64,000 bases of DNA from Methylocella tundrae (GCF_901905185.1 NZ_CABFMQ020000076.1:62001-126000); one strand, 5' to 3'; counted from the stretch's first letter, positions 19,446-28,004 are shown. Notes: a model not told the origin generated them from the letters alone. Program-made: numbers and translations.

Positions 19446-19475
19446 TTTATCATTTATCACTCGCAACATGATAAA
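19446..19475. promoter_or_regulatory. TTTATCA repeat cluster in a divergent promoter region
   Basis: TTTATCA occurs twice in tandem (19446-19452 and 19453-19459), and its inverse TGATAAA lies at 19469-19475, so the second copy forms a 7-9-7 inverted repeat. The surrounding bases are AT-rich and lie between the divergent helicase-nuclease and universal stress genes. This looks like an operator for one or both, by inference only. Confidence 0.4.
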
Positions 19476-19592
19476 CGCGGTATTACCGGGCAAATCTATG
19501 CCGCGGCCGCCGCCCGGCGAGATGATTTCAGATGCAAAAAAGCGCATGATCGAAGCGGCGGCCGAAGCCTCTGGCCGCGCGGGAGGCGCCTC

Positions 19593-20426
19593 TTGAAATC
19601 AATCCTGATCCCGGTCGAGGACCATGCTCACATGGAGGCGGTGATGGAGACAGCGCTGCTTCTGGCGCGCGCATTCAACAGTTACATGGAAGGGATCGCG
19701 GTCGGCCCTGACATCGCCGAATTCGTCGCCGCCGACTTCGCCCTGAGCGGCATTGTTCTCGACGATCGGACGCGCCGCGATTTCGTCGATCACAGCCGCA
19801 GGATGCTCGAGAGTTTCATGGCGCGCCGCCATGTCGAGCGCCCGCGGGACGAGGGGGATCGCCCGACCTTCGGCTGGACCGGCGACGCGCTTGTGTCCGA
19901 TTCCGGGGTTGGCGAATATGGCCGTATCTTCGACGTCATTACGGTCGGGCGGCCGGGGCAGGGACCGCGATCGCCGCGCAAATCAACGTTGGAAGCCGTG
20001 CTGTTCGAGAGCGGGCGGCCGGTCCTGATCGCGCCGCCCGAGCCCCCTCAAACGCTGGGCGAGCGGATCGCGATCGCCTGGAACGGCACCACGGACACGG
20101 CTCGCAGCATCGCCTTCGCCATGCCATTGCTCACCCGCGCCCAGGACGTCGTGATTCTGACGGTGCCGGGTCCGGCGCTGCCGGGGCCAAGCGACGAACA
20201 ATTGGCGAAGAGTCTTCGCCGGCACGGCGCGCAGGCGCGCGTCGGCATCGTCGGCGAGGCCGAGAATTCACCGGCCGCCGCGCTTCTTGAGGCGGCGGCG
20301 GCGCTCGGCGCCGATCTTCTCATCAAGGGCGGCTACACGCGCAGCAGGCTGCGTCAGCTCATTTTCGGCAAAGTGACGAGCGAAATACTGGCGGAGGCCA
20401 ATCTGCCGGTTTTTATGGCGCATTGA
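19593..20426 (+). CDS. tandem universal stress protein (UspA family)
   Basis: A 277-residue protein made of two UspA-like domains. The first starts K-S-I-L-I-P-V-E-D; the second, at about residue 155, starts R-I-A-I-A-W-N-G-T and ends with the family's G-x2-G-x9-G-S/T region, here G-G-Y-T-R-S-R-L-R-Q-L-I-F-G. I choose a TTG start at 19593 because GGGAGG lies 6-7 bases upstream and the domain begins immediately; a longer frame to 19362 has no matching domain and crosses the other gene's promoter. The likely role is nucleotide binding and stress survival. It is transcribed away from the helicase-nuclease gene. Confidence 0.85.
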   Translation: MKSILIPVEDHAHMEAVMETALLLARAFNSYMEGIAVGPDIAEFVAADFALSGIVLDDRTRRDFVDHSRRMLESFMARRHVERPRDEGDRPTFGWTGDALVSDSGVGEYGRIFDVITVGRPGQGPRSPRKSTLEAVLFESGRPVLIAPPEPPQTLGERIAIAWNGTTDTARSIAFAMPLLTRAQDVVILTVPGPALPGPSDEQLAKSLRRHGAQARVGIVGEAENSPAAALLEAAAALGADLLIKGGYTRSRLRQLIFGKVTSEILAEANLPVFMAH

Positions 20427-20474
20427 AGGAAGGCGGCGCGGGATCGAGCCGAGAGCGCTTTTTCCCGCGGCGCT

Positions 20475-22823
20475 TCAGAAGGTCATTTTGGCGGTGAGGA
20501 CGGCCGATCGCCCCGGCCCCGGCGTCGCCGAGCCGTAGCCTGAAATCGTCTCGAAGTTTTTCGTGTCGGCGATATTGTAAATGTTCGCCTGCACCGAGAA
20601 ATGTTCGTCGATCTTATATGATCCGAACAGGTCGAAGCGCCAATAACCCGGGACCCACCCGGTATTGGCGGAATTGGTGTAGCGCGAGTCGACGAAATAG
20701 GCGCTGGCGCCGGCGGTTAACGCGGCGGTGATGGCGTAGCTGCTTGTCACTGTAAAGGTGTTGCGCGGCACGTTGGGAAGCTTGTTGCCGGGAGGCGAGA
20801 TGAAGGCGCCGGCGGCTGTCGTTCCGCTGGCGAGCACCCTGCCGTCCATATAGGTGTAGCCGCCGAAAATGCTCCAGGCGTCGGTGATCTTGCCGGCGAC
20901 GCCGATCTCGCCGCCCTGAACCCGCGTTTTGCCGATCTGCGCATAAAGGCCCGCCGCGGCGTTGACGGTTTCGACGGCGTTTTCCTGCGTCACCTGAAAC
21001 AGAGCGCCTGTCAGGCTAAGGCGGCTTTCGAGCAGGTCGATCTTGGCGCCAAGCTCCATGTTTTGATTGGTGGTCGGTTGCAGGTTCTGCTGGCCGCCCG
21101 AGAGGGTCAAAAACTCGCTCGAAGGGTCGAAGGACGTTCCATAGATGTAATAGATACTGGCGTTCGGGACCGGATGGAACACGCCGCCGGCGCGCCAGCT
21201 CAGAAAATTCGTGTCACTGTTTATGTTGTAGGGGGTCGCCGCATTGACTTGCGAGATGAAGACCTTGCTGCCGGTGTTCACCGTCCCGTAATTCTGCCAG
21301 ATTTTGAAATCGTCGAAACGCAGGCCTCCGAGAACTTCAAAATATGGACCGATCTTGACCTGATCATTCGCGTAGACGCCGATCGTTCGAGCGAGAGAGT
21401 ATTGATCTGTGCTGGTCGGATTGGGGTAGCCGGGATTGACCGGGTAGGGATTGGGTTCGCCGATGTTGACGCGATCGCCGCCGATGATGTTGGTGCGATA
21501 TTGATCCCGCGTCTCCTGCGACAGTTCGAGGCCGGCGAGGATCGTATGGCGCAGGAAGCCTGTATCGAAATGCCCGACGAGATCGCTTTGATTGGTGAGC
21601 AGCGAATTTTGTGTGTGGTTCTGAAAATCATTCGTATTTTGATAGTAAAGACTGTCGAGCGGGAAATTGAACAATTGAGCGCTGGTCAGCGCGCTGCCGC
21701 CGACGGCGGTTGCATATGGAACGCCGGTGTTGGTTTGCACGCCGCGGATGCGGACGAAGCGGTCGACGTAGGAATAGCGCGTGACGTTGCTGCCCTGCCA
21801 ATCGGCGTTGAAGTCATGTTCGATGCGGGCGGTGACGATGTTGACGCTGACTTTTTCGGCGTCGGAAAAGCCGCTGCTCAATCGGCCATAATAAGTGTTG
21901 GCGGCAACCGGCGCCGGCTTGCCGTAGGGCGTGCCGAAATAGGCCGCCGGCAGGAGGGGAATGCCGTAATCGGGGATATTGTCGTCCCGCTGATAGACGT
22001 AGCTGAGCGTGACCCGCGTGTCCTGGGTCATGTTCATCGTGATCGAAGGCGCGACGCCGATGCGCTTCGTATTGATATGGTCGCGACCGGCGACATCGGT
22101 GTCGTTGCCGAGCAGAATGATGCGCGCGGCCGTATCGGCGAATGTGCGGTTGATATCGGCGGTGACGCGGGCGCCGGGAGCCGTATAGCCCGACATTTCG
22201 ACGGTCGTGAAATTCGTGAAGACCGGCAGCTTGCTCGTCATGTTGATGACGCCGCCGGTTGAGCCGCGGCCGAACAGGAATGACGCCGGACCTTTTAGCA
22301 CCTCTATTTCCTGGATGCTGAATGTGTCGCGCGTGTACCAGCCCGGATCGCGCACGCCGTCGCGGTAGAAATCATTGCGCGCCGTATAGCCGTGGATCGA
22401 GACATTATCACCCTGCGTGCCGCCCTCGCCGCCAAAGAAGGTGACGCCCGGCACATTGTGCAGCGCCTCGACCACGGTGGAATCCTTCTGGTCCTGAATG
22501 AGCTGCTGCGGGACGACGGTGATGCTTTGCGGGGTGTCGAGGATCGGCGTCGCAATGCGCTTCAGGCCGAGCGTGCGCGGATTGTAATCGGAGCCGCCGC
22601 CCTGGCCCTGGCCGCTCACGTCGACCTGTTCAAGCGCAATCGGGTCTCCCTCCGGGGCTGCGGCGTCCTGCGCGAGCGCCGCGTCCGCGAGCATGACTGA
22701 AGCAAGGCTGACGGCGGCGTGCGCGATGGGCCGCCGCGCCTTGGCTAGAATGAATCCAGAAGTAGAACTGGATTGGGGCTTGCGCTGGGAGCCGGATAAT
22801 TCAGATGCAGGCCCTGTGTTCAT
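20475..22823 (-). CDS. TonB-dependent siderophore receptor (Fiu-like)
   Basis: Outer-membrane receptor of about 782 residues. A signal peptide is followed by a plug domain with T-P-Q-S-I-T-V-V-P-Q-Q and I-E-V-L-K-G-P-A-S-F-L-F-G-R-G-S-T-G-G-V-I-N. The 22-strand barrel ends in the usual aromatic residue (K-M-T-F). The plug resembles catecholate receptors such as Fiu. The neighbouring PiuC-type hydroxylase supports this, as fiu-ybiX and piuA-piuC are known pairs. I start at the ATG at 22823 because GGGAG lies 8 bases before it. An Irr-box-like palindrome sits just upstream. The substrate is probably a ferric siderophore, but another metallophore is possible given the LanM-like gene at the other end of the locus. 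Confidence 0.88.
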   Translation of the reverse strand: MNTGPASELSGSQRKPQSSSTSGFILAKARRPIAHAAVSLASVMLADAALAQDAAAPEGDPIALEQVDVSGQGQGGGSDYNPRTLGLKRIATPILDTPQSITVVPQQLIQDQKDSTVVEALHNVPGVTFFGGEGGTQGDNVSIHGYTARNDFYRDGVRDPGWYTRDTFSIQEIEVLKGPASFLFGRGSTGGVINMTSKLPVFTNFTTVEMSGYTAPGARVTADINRTFADTAARIILLGNDTDVAGRDHINTKRIGVAPSITMNMTQDTRVTLSYVYQRDDNIPDYGIPLLPAAYFGTPYGKPAPVAANTYYGRLSSGFSDAEKVSVNIVTARIEHDFNADWQGSNVTRYSYVDRFVRIRGVQTNTGVPYATAVGGSALTSAQLFNFPLDSLYYQNTNDFQNHTQNSLLTNQSDLVGHFDTGFLRHTILAGLELSQETRDQYRTNIIGGDRVNIGEPNPYPVNPGYPNPTSTDQYSLARTIGVYANDQVKIGPYFEVLGGLRFDDFKIWQNYGTVNTGSKVFISQVNAATPYNINSDTNFLSWRAGGVFHPVPNASIYYIYGTSFDPSSEFLTLSGGQQNLQPTTNQNMELGAKIDLLESRLSLTGALFQVTQENAVETVNAAAGLYAQIGKTRVQGGEIGVAGKITDAWSIFGGYTYMDGRVLASGTTAAGAFISPPGNKLPNVPRNTFTVTSSYAITAALTAGASAYFVDSRYTNSANTGWVPGYWRFDLFGSYKIDEHFSVQANIYNIADTKNFETISGYGSATPGPGRSAVLTAKMTF

Positions 22824-22846
22824 GATGAAGACTCCCATATATCCAG

Positions 22847-22863
22847 TTTAGATTTAATCTAAG
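22847..22863. promoter_or_regulatory. Irr-box-like palindrome upstream of the TonB receptor
   Basis: TTTAGATTTAATCTAAG matches 14 of 17 positions of the iron control element (Irr box, TTTAGAA-YNR-TTCTAAA as I recall it) and contains a perfect TTAGAT/ATCTAA palindrome. It lies 24 bases before the receptor start codon, in an AT-rich region shared with the divergent PepSY gene. It may therefore respond to iron through Irr. Confidence 0.5.
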
Positions 22864-23022
22864 GTATATACTGATAAATATTACTATCATCTAAGCAAAT
22901 GAGTCGCAATAAAGCCGCGTAACTTTCAAATTAGAACAATTGTAAACAACGAGTAGCTTGATTTTCGACATAATAAACTGATACTGAGTCCGTATTGATT
23001 TACAGGGACTCGCGACAACATC

Positions 23023-24168
23023 ATGGTTCGTCCATTTCTCAGCCGGTCGATATGGCGCCAGATCCATCTTTGGTTCGGTCTTGGATTGGCCTTTCTGATG
23101 GTTCCGATCGGCCTTACCGGCGTCATCCTCGTTTTTGCGCCGGAGGTGGATCGCTGGGCCTTTCCATCCCGCTACGCGGTGACGGGCGCAGTGGCCGGTC
23201 AGCCGGCCGGCGTCTATCTCGGCAGCGCGGCGGCGGCCGCTTCAGGCGCGCGCGTCATGGGCCTGCGCTGGCCTCGGATGGAGGGGGCGCCTGTCACCGC
23301 TCTGTTGCGCGGCGGCGCTTTTCCGGAACAGGCGCGCCTCGCCTATCTCGATCCGCCGACCGGCCGCGTTCTCGACATTGCCGATCTCCGCGGCGGCCTT
23401 ATTGGCCTCGCGCATGCGCTGCACGCCAATCTGATGCTTCCCCCTTCCTTCGGGAGGCAGATTGTCGGCTGGGCAGGCGCCGCGCTTCTGACGATGGTGC
23501 TGACCGGCCTCTGGCTCTGGCGTCGGCCGTCTGTCGGCTTTCTCCGGCTGCTGCGCTGGCGGCGCGGTCCAGCGCTGAGTTCAAACCTCCATCATATGAT
23601 GGGCTTCTGGATCGCCGCGCCTTTGGGGGCGATGGCGCTGACCGGCGTCACGCTCGGCTTTCCGCTGGCGACGCGCGCGACGATCGGCCTTTTCGCCGAG
23701 GTCGCGCCACGGGCGCCGCGTCCAGCCTCCGGGGGCTCGATGCGCCAGCCTTCGCAGGATCCGCAGCGCGTGGTGGACCTTGCGATGCAGACCGGCGAAG
23801 GATTGAAGCCGGTCTCGCTGACGCCGCCGACGCTTCAGGGAAAATTCTGGCGCGTGACGGCGGCGACGCGGACCGGCGCGACGCAGACCGTGCTCGTCGA
23901 TGACGCATCCGGGGCCGTCACCGTTCAGGCCATCGCGGCGGGCGACGGGCTCCTCGCCTTGCTGCGGCGCATCCATGAGGGCCGATCGCATGGCCCGGTC
24001 TGGAGCTTGATCGTCGTCGTTTGCGGCTTTGCGCCGACGCTGTTTTTTGCGACCGGGCTTTTGATGTGGCTGCGCCGCTGCCAGCCGAAAACGCAAGCCC
24101 TGCTTTCCGCGCAGAAGGGCGCGCGCCGCGCCGCGTCCGACCTCTCCTCCCTCGAACCGCGAGGCTGA
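23023..24168 (+). CDS. PepSY-associated membrane protein (iron uptake associated)
   Basis: A 381-residue inner-membrane protein with four or five hydrophobic helices. The first is at about residues 14-36 ([16 protein letters not shown]). Helices near 140-160 and 190-215 carry H-A-L-H-A-N-L and H-H-M-M-G-F-W, and a final one lies at about 323-345. The His-rich helix pattern is typical of the PepSY transmembrane family found beside siderophore receptors, where it is thought to be a ferrisiderophore reductase. It is divergent from the receptor and its stop lies 1 base before the piuC ATG, so the two are probably co-transcribed. Confidence 0.8.
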   Translation: MVRPFLSRSIWRQIHLWFGLGLAFLMVPIGLTGVILVFAPEVDRWAFPSRYAVTGAVAGQPAGVYLGSAAAAASGARVMGLRWPRMEGAPVTALLRGGAFPEQARLAYLDPPTGRVLDIADLRGGLIGLAHALHANLMLPPSFGRQIVGWAGAALLTMVLTGLWLWRRPSVGFLRLLRWRRGPALSSNLHHMMGFWIAAPLGAMALTGVTLGFPLATRATIGLFAEVAPRAPRPASGGSMRQPSQDPQRVVDLAMQTGEGLKPVSLTPPTLQGKFWRVTAATRTGATQTVLVDDASGAVTVQAIAAGDGLLALLRRIHEGRSHGPVWSLIVVVCGFAPTLFFATGLLMWLRRCQPKTQALLSAQKGARRAASDLSSLEPRG

Positions 24169-24169
24169 C

Positions 24170-24850
24170 ATGATCGTTCACATCGAAAACGTTCTCGACA
24201 AGGATCAACTTGCGCGCTGTCGCGAGGCGATGCAGCGCGCCGCCTGGGTCGACGGGCGCGTCACGGCGGGTCACCAGTCGCGGCAGGTGAAAAACAACCT
24301 GCAATTGCCGGAGGGCGGCGCCGAACATCAGGAACTCGGCGTCATGATCCTGCGCGCCCTGCATCGTTCCCCTCTTTTCATCTCGGCGGCGCTGCCGCAT
24401 ACGGTCTTTCCGCCGTTGTTCAACCGCTATGAGAGCGGAATGGGATTTGGGCTTCACGTCGATAACGCCATCCGGCAATCGGCGGATGGCGGGGTCCGCA
24501 TCCGCACCGACATATCGGCGACCTTGTTCCTCAGCGACCCGGACGAATATGACGGCGGCGAATTGATTATCGAAGACACTTACGGCAATCACTCGGTCAA
24601 ACTTCCGGCCGGCGATCTCATCGTCTATCCCGCCGACAGCCGGCATGAGGTCGCGCCGATTACACGGGGAGGGCGCGTCGCATCCTTCTTCTGGATTCAG
24701 AGCCTCATTCCCGATAAGACACGGCGCTCCATTCTGTTCGAACTCGACGCCGCGATCATTCAATTGACGCGCGACGTCCCGGGAAATCCGGCGCTGGTCT
24801 CATTGACTGCGACTTATCATAATTTGCTTCGGCAATGGTCCGAGGTGTAA
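24170..24850 (+). CDS. PKHD-type Fe(II)/2-oxoglutarate hydroxylase (PiuC/YbiX)
   Basis: Cytoplasmic non-haem iron dioxygenase of the PiuC/YbiX family, 226 residues. The iron ligands H96, D98 and H159 and the 2-oxoglutarate-binding R169 can all be read directly (L-H-V-D at 95-98; R-H-E at 158-160). Members usually sit beside catecholate receptors and are expressed under iron starvation; their substrate is not settled. The gene follows the PepSY membrane protein by 1 base. The pairing with a Fiu-like receptor matches known loci. Confidence 0.9.
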   Translation: MIVHIENVLDKDQLARCREAMQRAAWVDGRVTAGHQSRQVKNNLQLPEGGAEHQELGVMILRALHRSPLFISAALPHTVFPPLFNRYESGMGFGLHVDNAIRQSADGGVRIRTDISATLFLSDPDEYDGGELIIEDTYGNHSVKLPAGDLIVYPADSRHEVAPITRGGRVASFFWIQSLIPDKTRRSILFELDAAIIQLTRDVPGNPALVSLTATYHNLLRQWSEV

Positions 24851-24975
24851 GTTTATCGCCCGCTCCGCAAGGATGGCCGGGTCATAGCTTCGCATTGTTA
24901 TTTGGGAGTCTGCATGATGTGCTGGCTTGGGATGTCCGCCGATCCGACCAGAATTGGATCATGCGCCTTCAACCG

Positions 24976-25010
24976 GGAATTATTCTATACTCTGGGAGGA
25001 ATTATTCTAT
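24976..25010 (+). repeat. 13-base direct repeat flanking the exbB ribosome binding site
   Basis: GGAATTATTCTAT occurs at 24976-24988 and again at 24998-25010, exactly 22 bases apart. The second copy overlaps the ATG of exbB, and the Shine-Dalgarno GGGAGGA lies at 24994-25000. The core GAATTATTC is itself palindromic and resembles the centre of an Irr box (GAA-YNR-TTC). This suggests a tandem operator or a duplicated initiation region. Confidence 0.55.
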
Positions 25011-26025
25011 GATGTCGGCCGAAAATAACATGAGGCTTAGATCAGCAGCTTGGCCCTCCATTGATCGTTCCCGCAAGATTCTCGCAGCGGCGGCCCTGAC
25101 TTTAAGCCTGTTCGCAGGATCGGCGCTGGCGCAAACGCCGGCCGGGACGATCGATCCCGTGGCGGCCGTTCCTGCTCCAACCGTGGAGTCTCCGCCTTCG
25201 GCCGCCGCGGCGGTGGAATCCCCCCAAGGCGCGAAGGCGGCCGACGAATCCGTCAGGCTTGCGCCCCCTGCCGATGCATCTTTGCCGTCGGCCCTGCCGA
25301 ACGATCTGTCGCCATGGGGCATGTTCCTCCACGCTAATTTGATCGTGAAGCTGGTCATGTCGGGGCTCGCCTTTGCTTCGCTCGTCACCTGGACGATCTG
25401 GCTGGCGAAAACCCTCGAGCTCTGGACCGCCCAGCGATCAGCGCGGCGCGACCTCAAGACGCTCGCCGGCGCCGCGAGCCTTTCCGCCGCCGAGGCATCC
25501 TTCGCAGAGTCCGCCACTCCGGTCGCCCGGTTCGTTCGCGCCGCGGTTGGCGAAGAGGAGCGTTCAAGCGGTCTGCCGGCCGAAGGCGTGAAAGAGCGCG
25601 TCGCCGCCTTGCTGTCGCGTCTTGAAGCCCATGCCGGGCGCAAGATGGCGCGCGGCACGGCGATCATCGCGACGATCGGTTCGACCGCGCCTTTCGTCGG
25701 ACTTTTCGGCACGGTCTGGGGCATCATGGACAGCTTCATCGGCATATCAAAGACGCACACCACCAATCTGGCCGTGGTCGCGCCCGGCATCGCCGAAGCC
25801 TTGCTCGCAACCGCGACCGGACTTGTCGCCGCCATTCCCGCCGTGATGATTTACAATGGCTTTGCGCGCGCCATCACGGGCTACAAGGCGCGGCTCGGCG
25901 ACGCCTCGGCGGAGGTTCTCCGCCATGTGTCCCGCGATCTCGACCGCCGCGACGCCGACCGGACGCCCGCCGCGCCCGCAAAAGATGAGGCGCATGTAAT
26001 CGCCATGCGCCGTTCGGCGGAGTAA
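25009..26025 (+). CDS. TonB-system energiser ExbB
   Basis: Inner-membrane proton-channel subunit that energises TonB. From the ATG at 25009 (GGGAGGA 8 bases before) there are 338 residues. A signal-like segment ends S-A-L-A-Q, then comes an Ala/Pro-rich periplasmic spacer to about 95. Three hydrophobic helices follow, with the MotA/TolQ/ExbB core I-A-T-I-G-S-T-A-P-F-V-G-L-F-G-T-V-W-G-I and V-V-A-P-G-I-A-E-A-L-L-A-T-A-T-G-L. The long N-terminal extension is the alphaproteobacterial type. exbD follows after 4 bases. Confidence 0.93.
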   Translation: MMSAENNMRLRSAAWPSIDRSRKILAAAALTLSLFAGSALAQTPAGTIDPVAAVPAPTVESPPSAAAAVESPQGAKAADESVRLAPPADASLPSALPNDLSPWGMFLHANLIVKLVMSGLAFASLVTWTIWLAKTLELWTAQRSARRDLKTLAGAASLSAAEASFAESATPVARFVRAAVGEEERSSGLPAEGVKERVAALLSRLEAHAGRKMARGTAIIATIGSTAPFVGLFGTVWGIMDSFIGISKTHTTNLAVVAPGIAEALLATATGLVAAIPAVMIYNGFARAITGYKARLGDASAEVLRHVSRDLDRRDADRTPAAPAKDEAHVIAMRRSAE

Positions 26026-26029
26026 GCCG

Positions 26030-26485
26030 ATGGCTGTGCGGCTGTCCTCCAGCGACGATGATCTCGAGATCAATCACGAGATCAATGTCACGCCTTTTAT
26101 CGACGTCATCCTCGTCCTTTTGATCATTTTCATGGTCGCCGCGCCGCTGTCGACAGTGGACGTCAATGTCGATCTGCCGGCCTCCACGGCCGAACCTGCG
26201 CAGCGGCCGGACAAGCCTTTGTTTCTGACGATCAAGCCCGATCTGTCGCTCGCGCTCGGGGAAGACCCCGTGACGCGGGACGGGCTCGCCGCCGCCCTCG
26301 ATGCGCAGACGAAGAGCGAAAAGGACAGCCGCGTATTCGTGCGCGCCGACAAGAGCGTCTCTTACGGCGACGTGATGGGGGCTATGAATCTTCTTCGGGC
26401 CGCGGGCTACCTGAAGATCGGTCTCGTCGGCCTCGAGGCTGATTCGGCCGCGCCTTCTGACGCAAAACCAGCGGGCGCCCATTGA
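26030..26485 (+). CDS. TonB-system energiser ExbD
   Basis: 151-residue partner of ExbB with one N-terminal helix. The signature E-I-N-V-T-P-F-I-D-V-I-L-V-L-L-I-I-F-M-V carries the proton-relay Asp; a periplasmic domain follows with F-V-R-A-D-K-S-V-S-Y-G-D-V-M. The gene starts 4 bases after exbB. Its TGA stop overlaps the tonB ATG (TGATG), which indicates coupled translation. Confidence 0.94.
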   Translation: MAVRLSSSDDDLEINHEINVTPFIDVILVLLIIFMVAAPLSTVDVNVDLPASTAEPAQRPDKPLFLTIKPDLSLALGEDPVTRDGLAAALDAQTKSEKDSRVFVRADKSVSYGDVMGAMNLLRAAGYLKIGLVGLEADSAAPSDAKPAGAH

Positions 26486-27354
26486 TGACGATGCACGTTC
26501 ATCTCGTTTTGCCGCCGGATGAGAAACCCTCCCGCTGGCGGTGGACTCTCGCGGCGGCGGTGATCGTTCTTGTTCATGCGGGCCTGTTTTACTGGCTGAG
26601 CCGGAGGTTCGAGACGCCGGACCTTGGCGGGACGCCGGAATCCGCGATTCTGATCGAGCTTCCGCCGATGGGGGTGGCGCAGCCGGCGCCCGTGGCGGAA
26701 GTCCCGCCGGGGCCGGAAATGAAGGAGGCGGAGCCGGAGCCGACGCCGGAGCCCCAACCCGAGGCGGCCGAGCCGCCGCCGGCGCCGCCGGTTCCTGATC
26801 TTGCCCCCGCGCCAAAGGCCGACGCGGTGCTGGTTGCGCCGGACAAGCCGGAGCCAAAGCCCATCGTCGAGCCAAAGCCCAAGGCCGAACCGAAACCGAA
26901 GGTGGAGGCCAAGCCCAAAGTCGAAGCAAAGCCCAAGAAGAAAACCGAGGAGCGTCCAAAGCCGGAGACGAAGCGGGAGCCGGGGCCTCGCGCCGCGCGC
27001 ACCAGCGCGCCCGCCCGCCAGAGCGCCGGCGCCCCGGGCCAGGCCTCGCAAGGGGCGGCGGGCTCGACCATGTCGGCCGGCGCGTGGCGCAGTCTCGTCT
27101 CGGCGCAACTCAATCGCAACAAACGCTATCCGCCCTCGGCGCAGGGCGCGAGCGGGGCGGCGACGATCAGCTTTTCCATCGACCGGTCGGGGCGCCTTGT
27201 TTCGGCGAGCCTCGTGCGGAGTTCTGGCTCATCCGCCCTCGACTCGGAGGCGGTGGCGATTGCCCATCGCGCCAGCCCCTTTCCGCCGCCGCCGGCGGAC
27301 GTTTCCGGGAGCCGCATCACGCTGACCGTGCCGGTCAATTTCCGTCAGCAATGA
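26485..27354 (+). CDS. energy transducer TonB
   Basis: Spans the periplasm to drive outer-membrane receptors. The 289 residues have an N-terminal anchor helix (about 18-38), a long Pro/Glu/Lys-rich spacer (about 70-180) with repeated K-P-K-V-E-A and E-P-K-P units, and a C-terminal TonB domain with N-R-N-K-R-Y-P-P-S-A, F-S-I-D-R-S-G-R-L and V-P-V-N-F. I use the ATG at 26485, next to the exbD stop. Its likely partner is the receptor at 20475-22823. The spacer repeats are protein-level only. Confidence 0.92.
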   Translation: MTMHVHLVLPPDEKPSRWRWTLAAAVIVLVHAGLFYWLSRRFETPDLGGTPESAILIELPPMGVAQPAPVAEVPPGPEMKEAEPEPTPEPQPEAAEPPPAPPVPDLAPAPKADAVLVAPDKPEPKPIVEPKPKAEPKPKVEAKPKVEAKPKKKTEERPKPETKREPGPRAARTSAPARQSAGAPGQASQGAAGSTMSAGAWRSLVSAQLNRNKRYPPSAQGASGAATISFSIDRSGRLVSASLVRSSGSSALDSEAVAIAHRASPFPPPPADVSGSRITLTVPVNFRQQ

Positions 27355-27461
27355 CGGGATTGGCTCAATCTGCGCGTTGCTATAGTCTCCGATACGAGGC
27401 TGACCCTCGGCTGAAGGCGGTGTCGATCCTGCCTGAATGCATCGTAAACGGAGTAGTAAGA

Positions 27462-27878
27462 ATGCTGGATAAGAGCTCGATTTTCGCAAAAATCTCCTGC
27501 TGCGGTCTGTTGGCGGCTGTGCTTGTCCTGCATTCGGCGCCGGCTGCATTGGCCGCCTCCGATGTGGTGTCGAAATATGACAAGGATAGCGACAAAACCC
27601 TCGATCTCGCTGAGGTGAAGGACGCTGCGGGCGCGCAATTCGACAAACTGAACAAGGATTCCGACGACACGCTGGACAGCAAGGAAGTCAAAAGGGTGAT
27701 CGGCAAGAAAGAGTTCAAGGCGGCGGACCCCGACAATGACGGGACGCTGAGCAAGGACGAATATCTCGCCATCGTCGAAGATCTGTTCAAGAAGGCGGAC
27801 GTCGATAATGAAGGCACGCTCGACGCCAAGGAAATGAAATCAAAGGCCGGGCGCGCCCTGAAGCGCCTCATCGACTAG
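27462..27878 (+). CDS. lanmodulin-like periplasmic EF-hand protein
   Basis: A 138-residue secreted protein: a signal peptide (cleavage near A-L-A-A at about 32), then four EF-hand loops at 40-51, 64-75, 89-100 and 113-124. The gaps of 12, 13 and 12 residues between loops, unusually short for EF-hands, equal those of Methylobacterium extorquens lanmodulin. Against that sequence as I recall it, the last 100 residues align without gaps at roughly half identity. Loop position 12 is Glu in all four, and position 9 is Asp in loops 1, 2 and 4. Only loop 3 has the lanmodulin Pro at position 2 (D-P-D-N-D-G), so binding preference is uncertain: lanthanide or calcium. It lies 107 bases after tonB. Confidence 0.8.
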   Translation: MLDKSSIFAKISCCGLLAAVLVLHSAPAALAASDVVSKYDKDSDKTLDLAEVKDAAGAQFDKLNKDSDDTLDSKEVKRVIGKKEFKAADPDNDGTLSKDEYLAIVEDLFKKADVDNEGTLDAKEMKSKAGRALKRLID

Positions 27879-27889
27879 TTTGGCATTGT

Positions 27890-27913
27890 CCAGACGGCGT
27901 TCACGCCGTCTGG
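27890..27913 (+). terminator. strong hairpin after the lanmodulin-like gene
   Basis: CCAGACGGCG (27890-27899) and CGCCGTCTGG (27904-27913) form a perfect 10-base stem with a TTCA tetraloop, 12 bases after the stop codon. There is no long T-run, but the stem is strong enough to end or protect the transcript. Confidence 0.6.
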
Positions 27914-28004
27914 CTCCGTCTCTCCAGATTGTCGCGTTGATCAGAGCAAAGGCCCGCAGCCGCCGGCGCGCGTTCTGGATGTTGTCTATTTGTTCTCAAT
28001 TTTT

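Noticed and set aside
21063..22262. 399-codon plus-strand frame inside the TonB receptor
   Set aside because: Opposite a clear outer-membrane receptor; Val/Asp/Gly-rich shadow composition without any domain.
26880..26950. tandem-looking repeats in tonB
   Set aside because: These encode the Pro/Lys/Glu spacer typical of TonB and are protein-level repeats, not a DNA repeat element or CRISPR.
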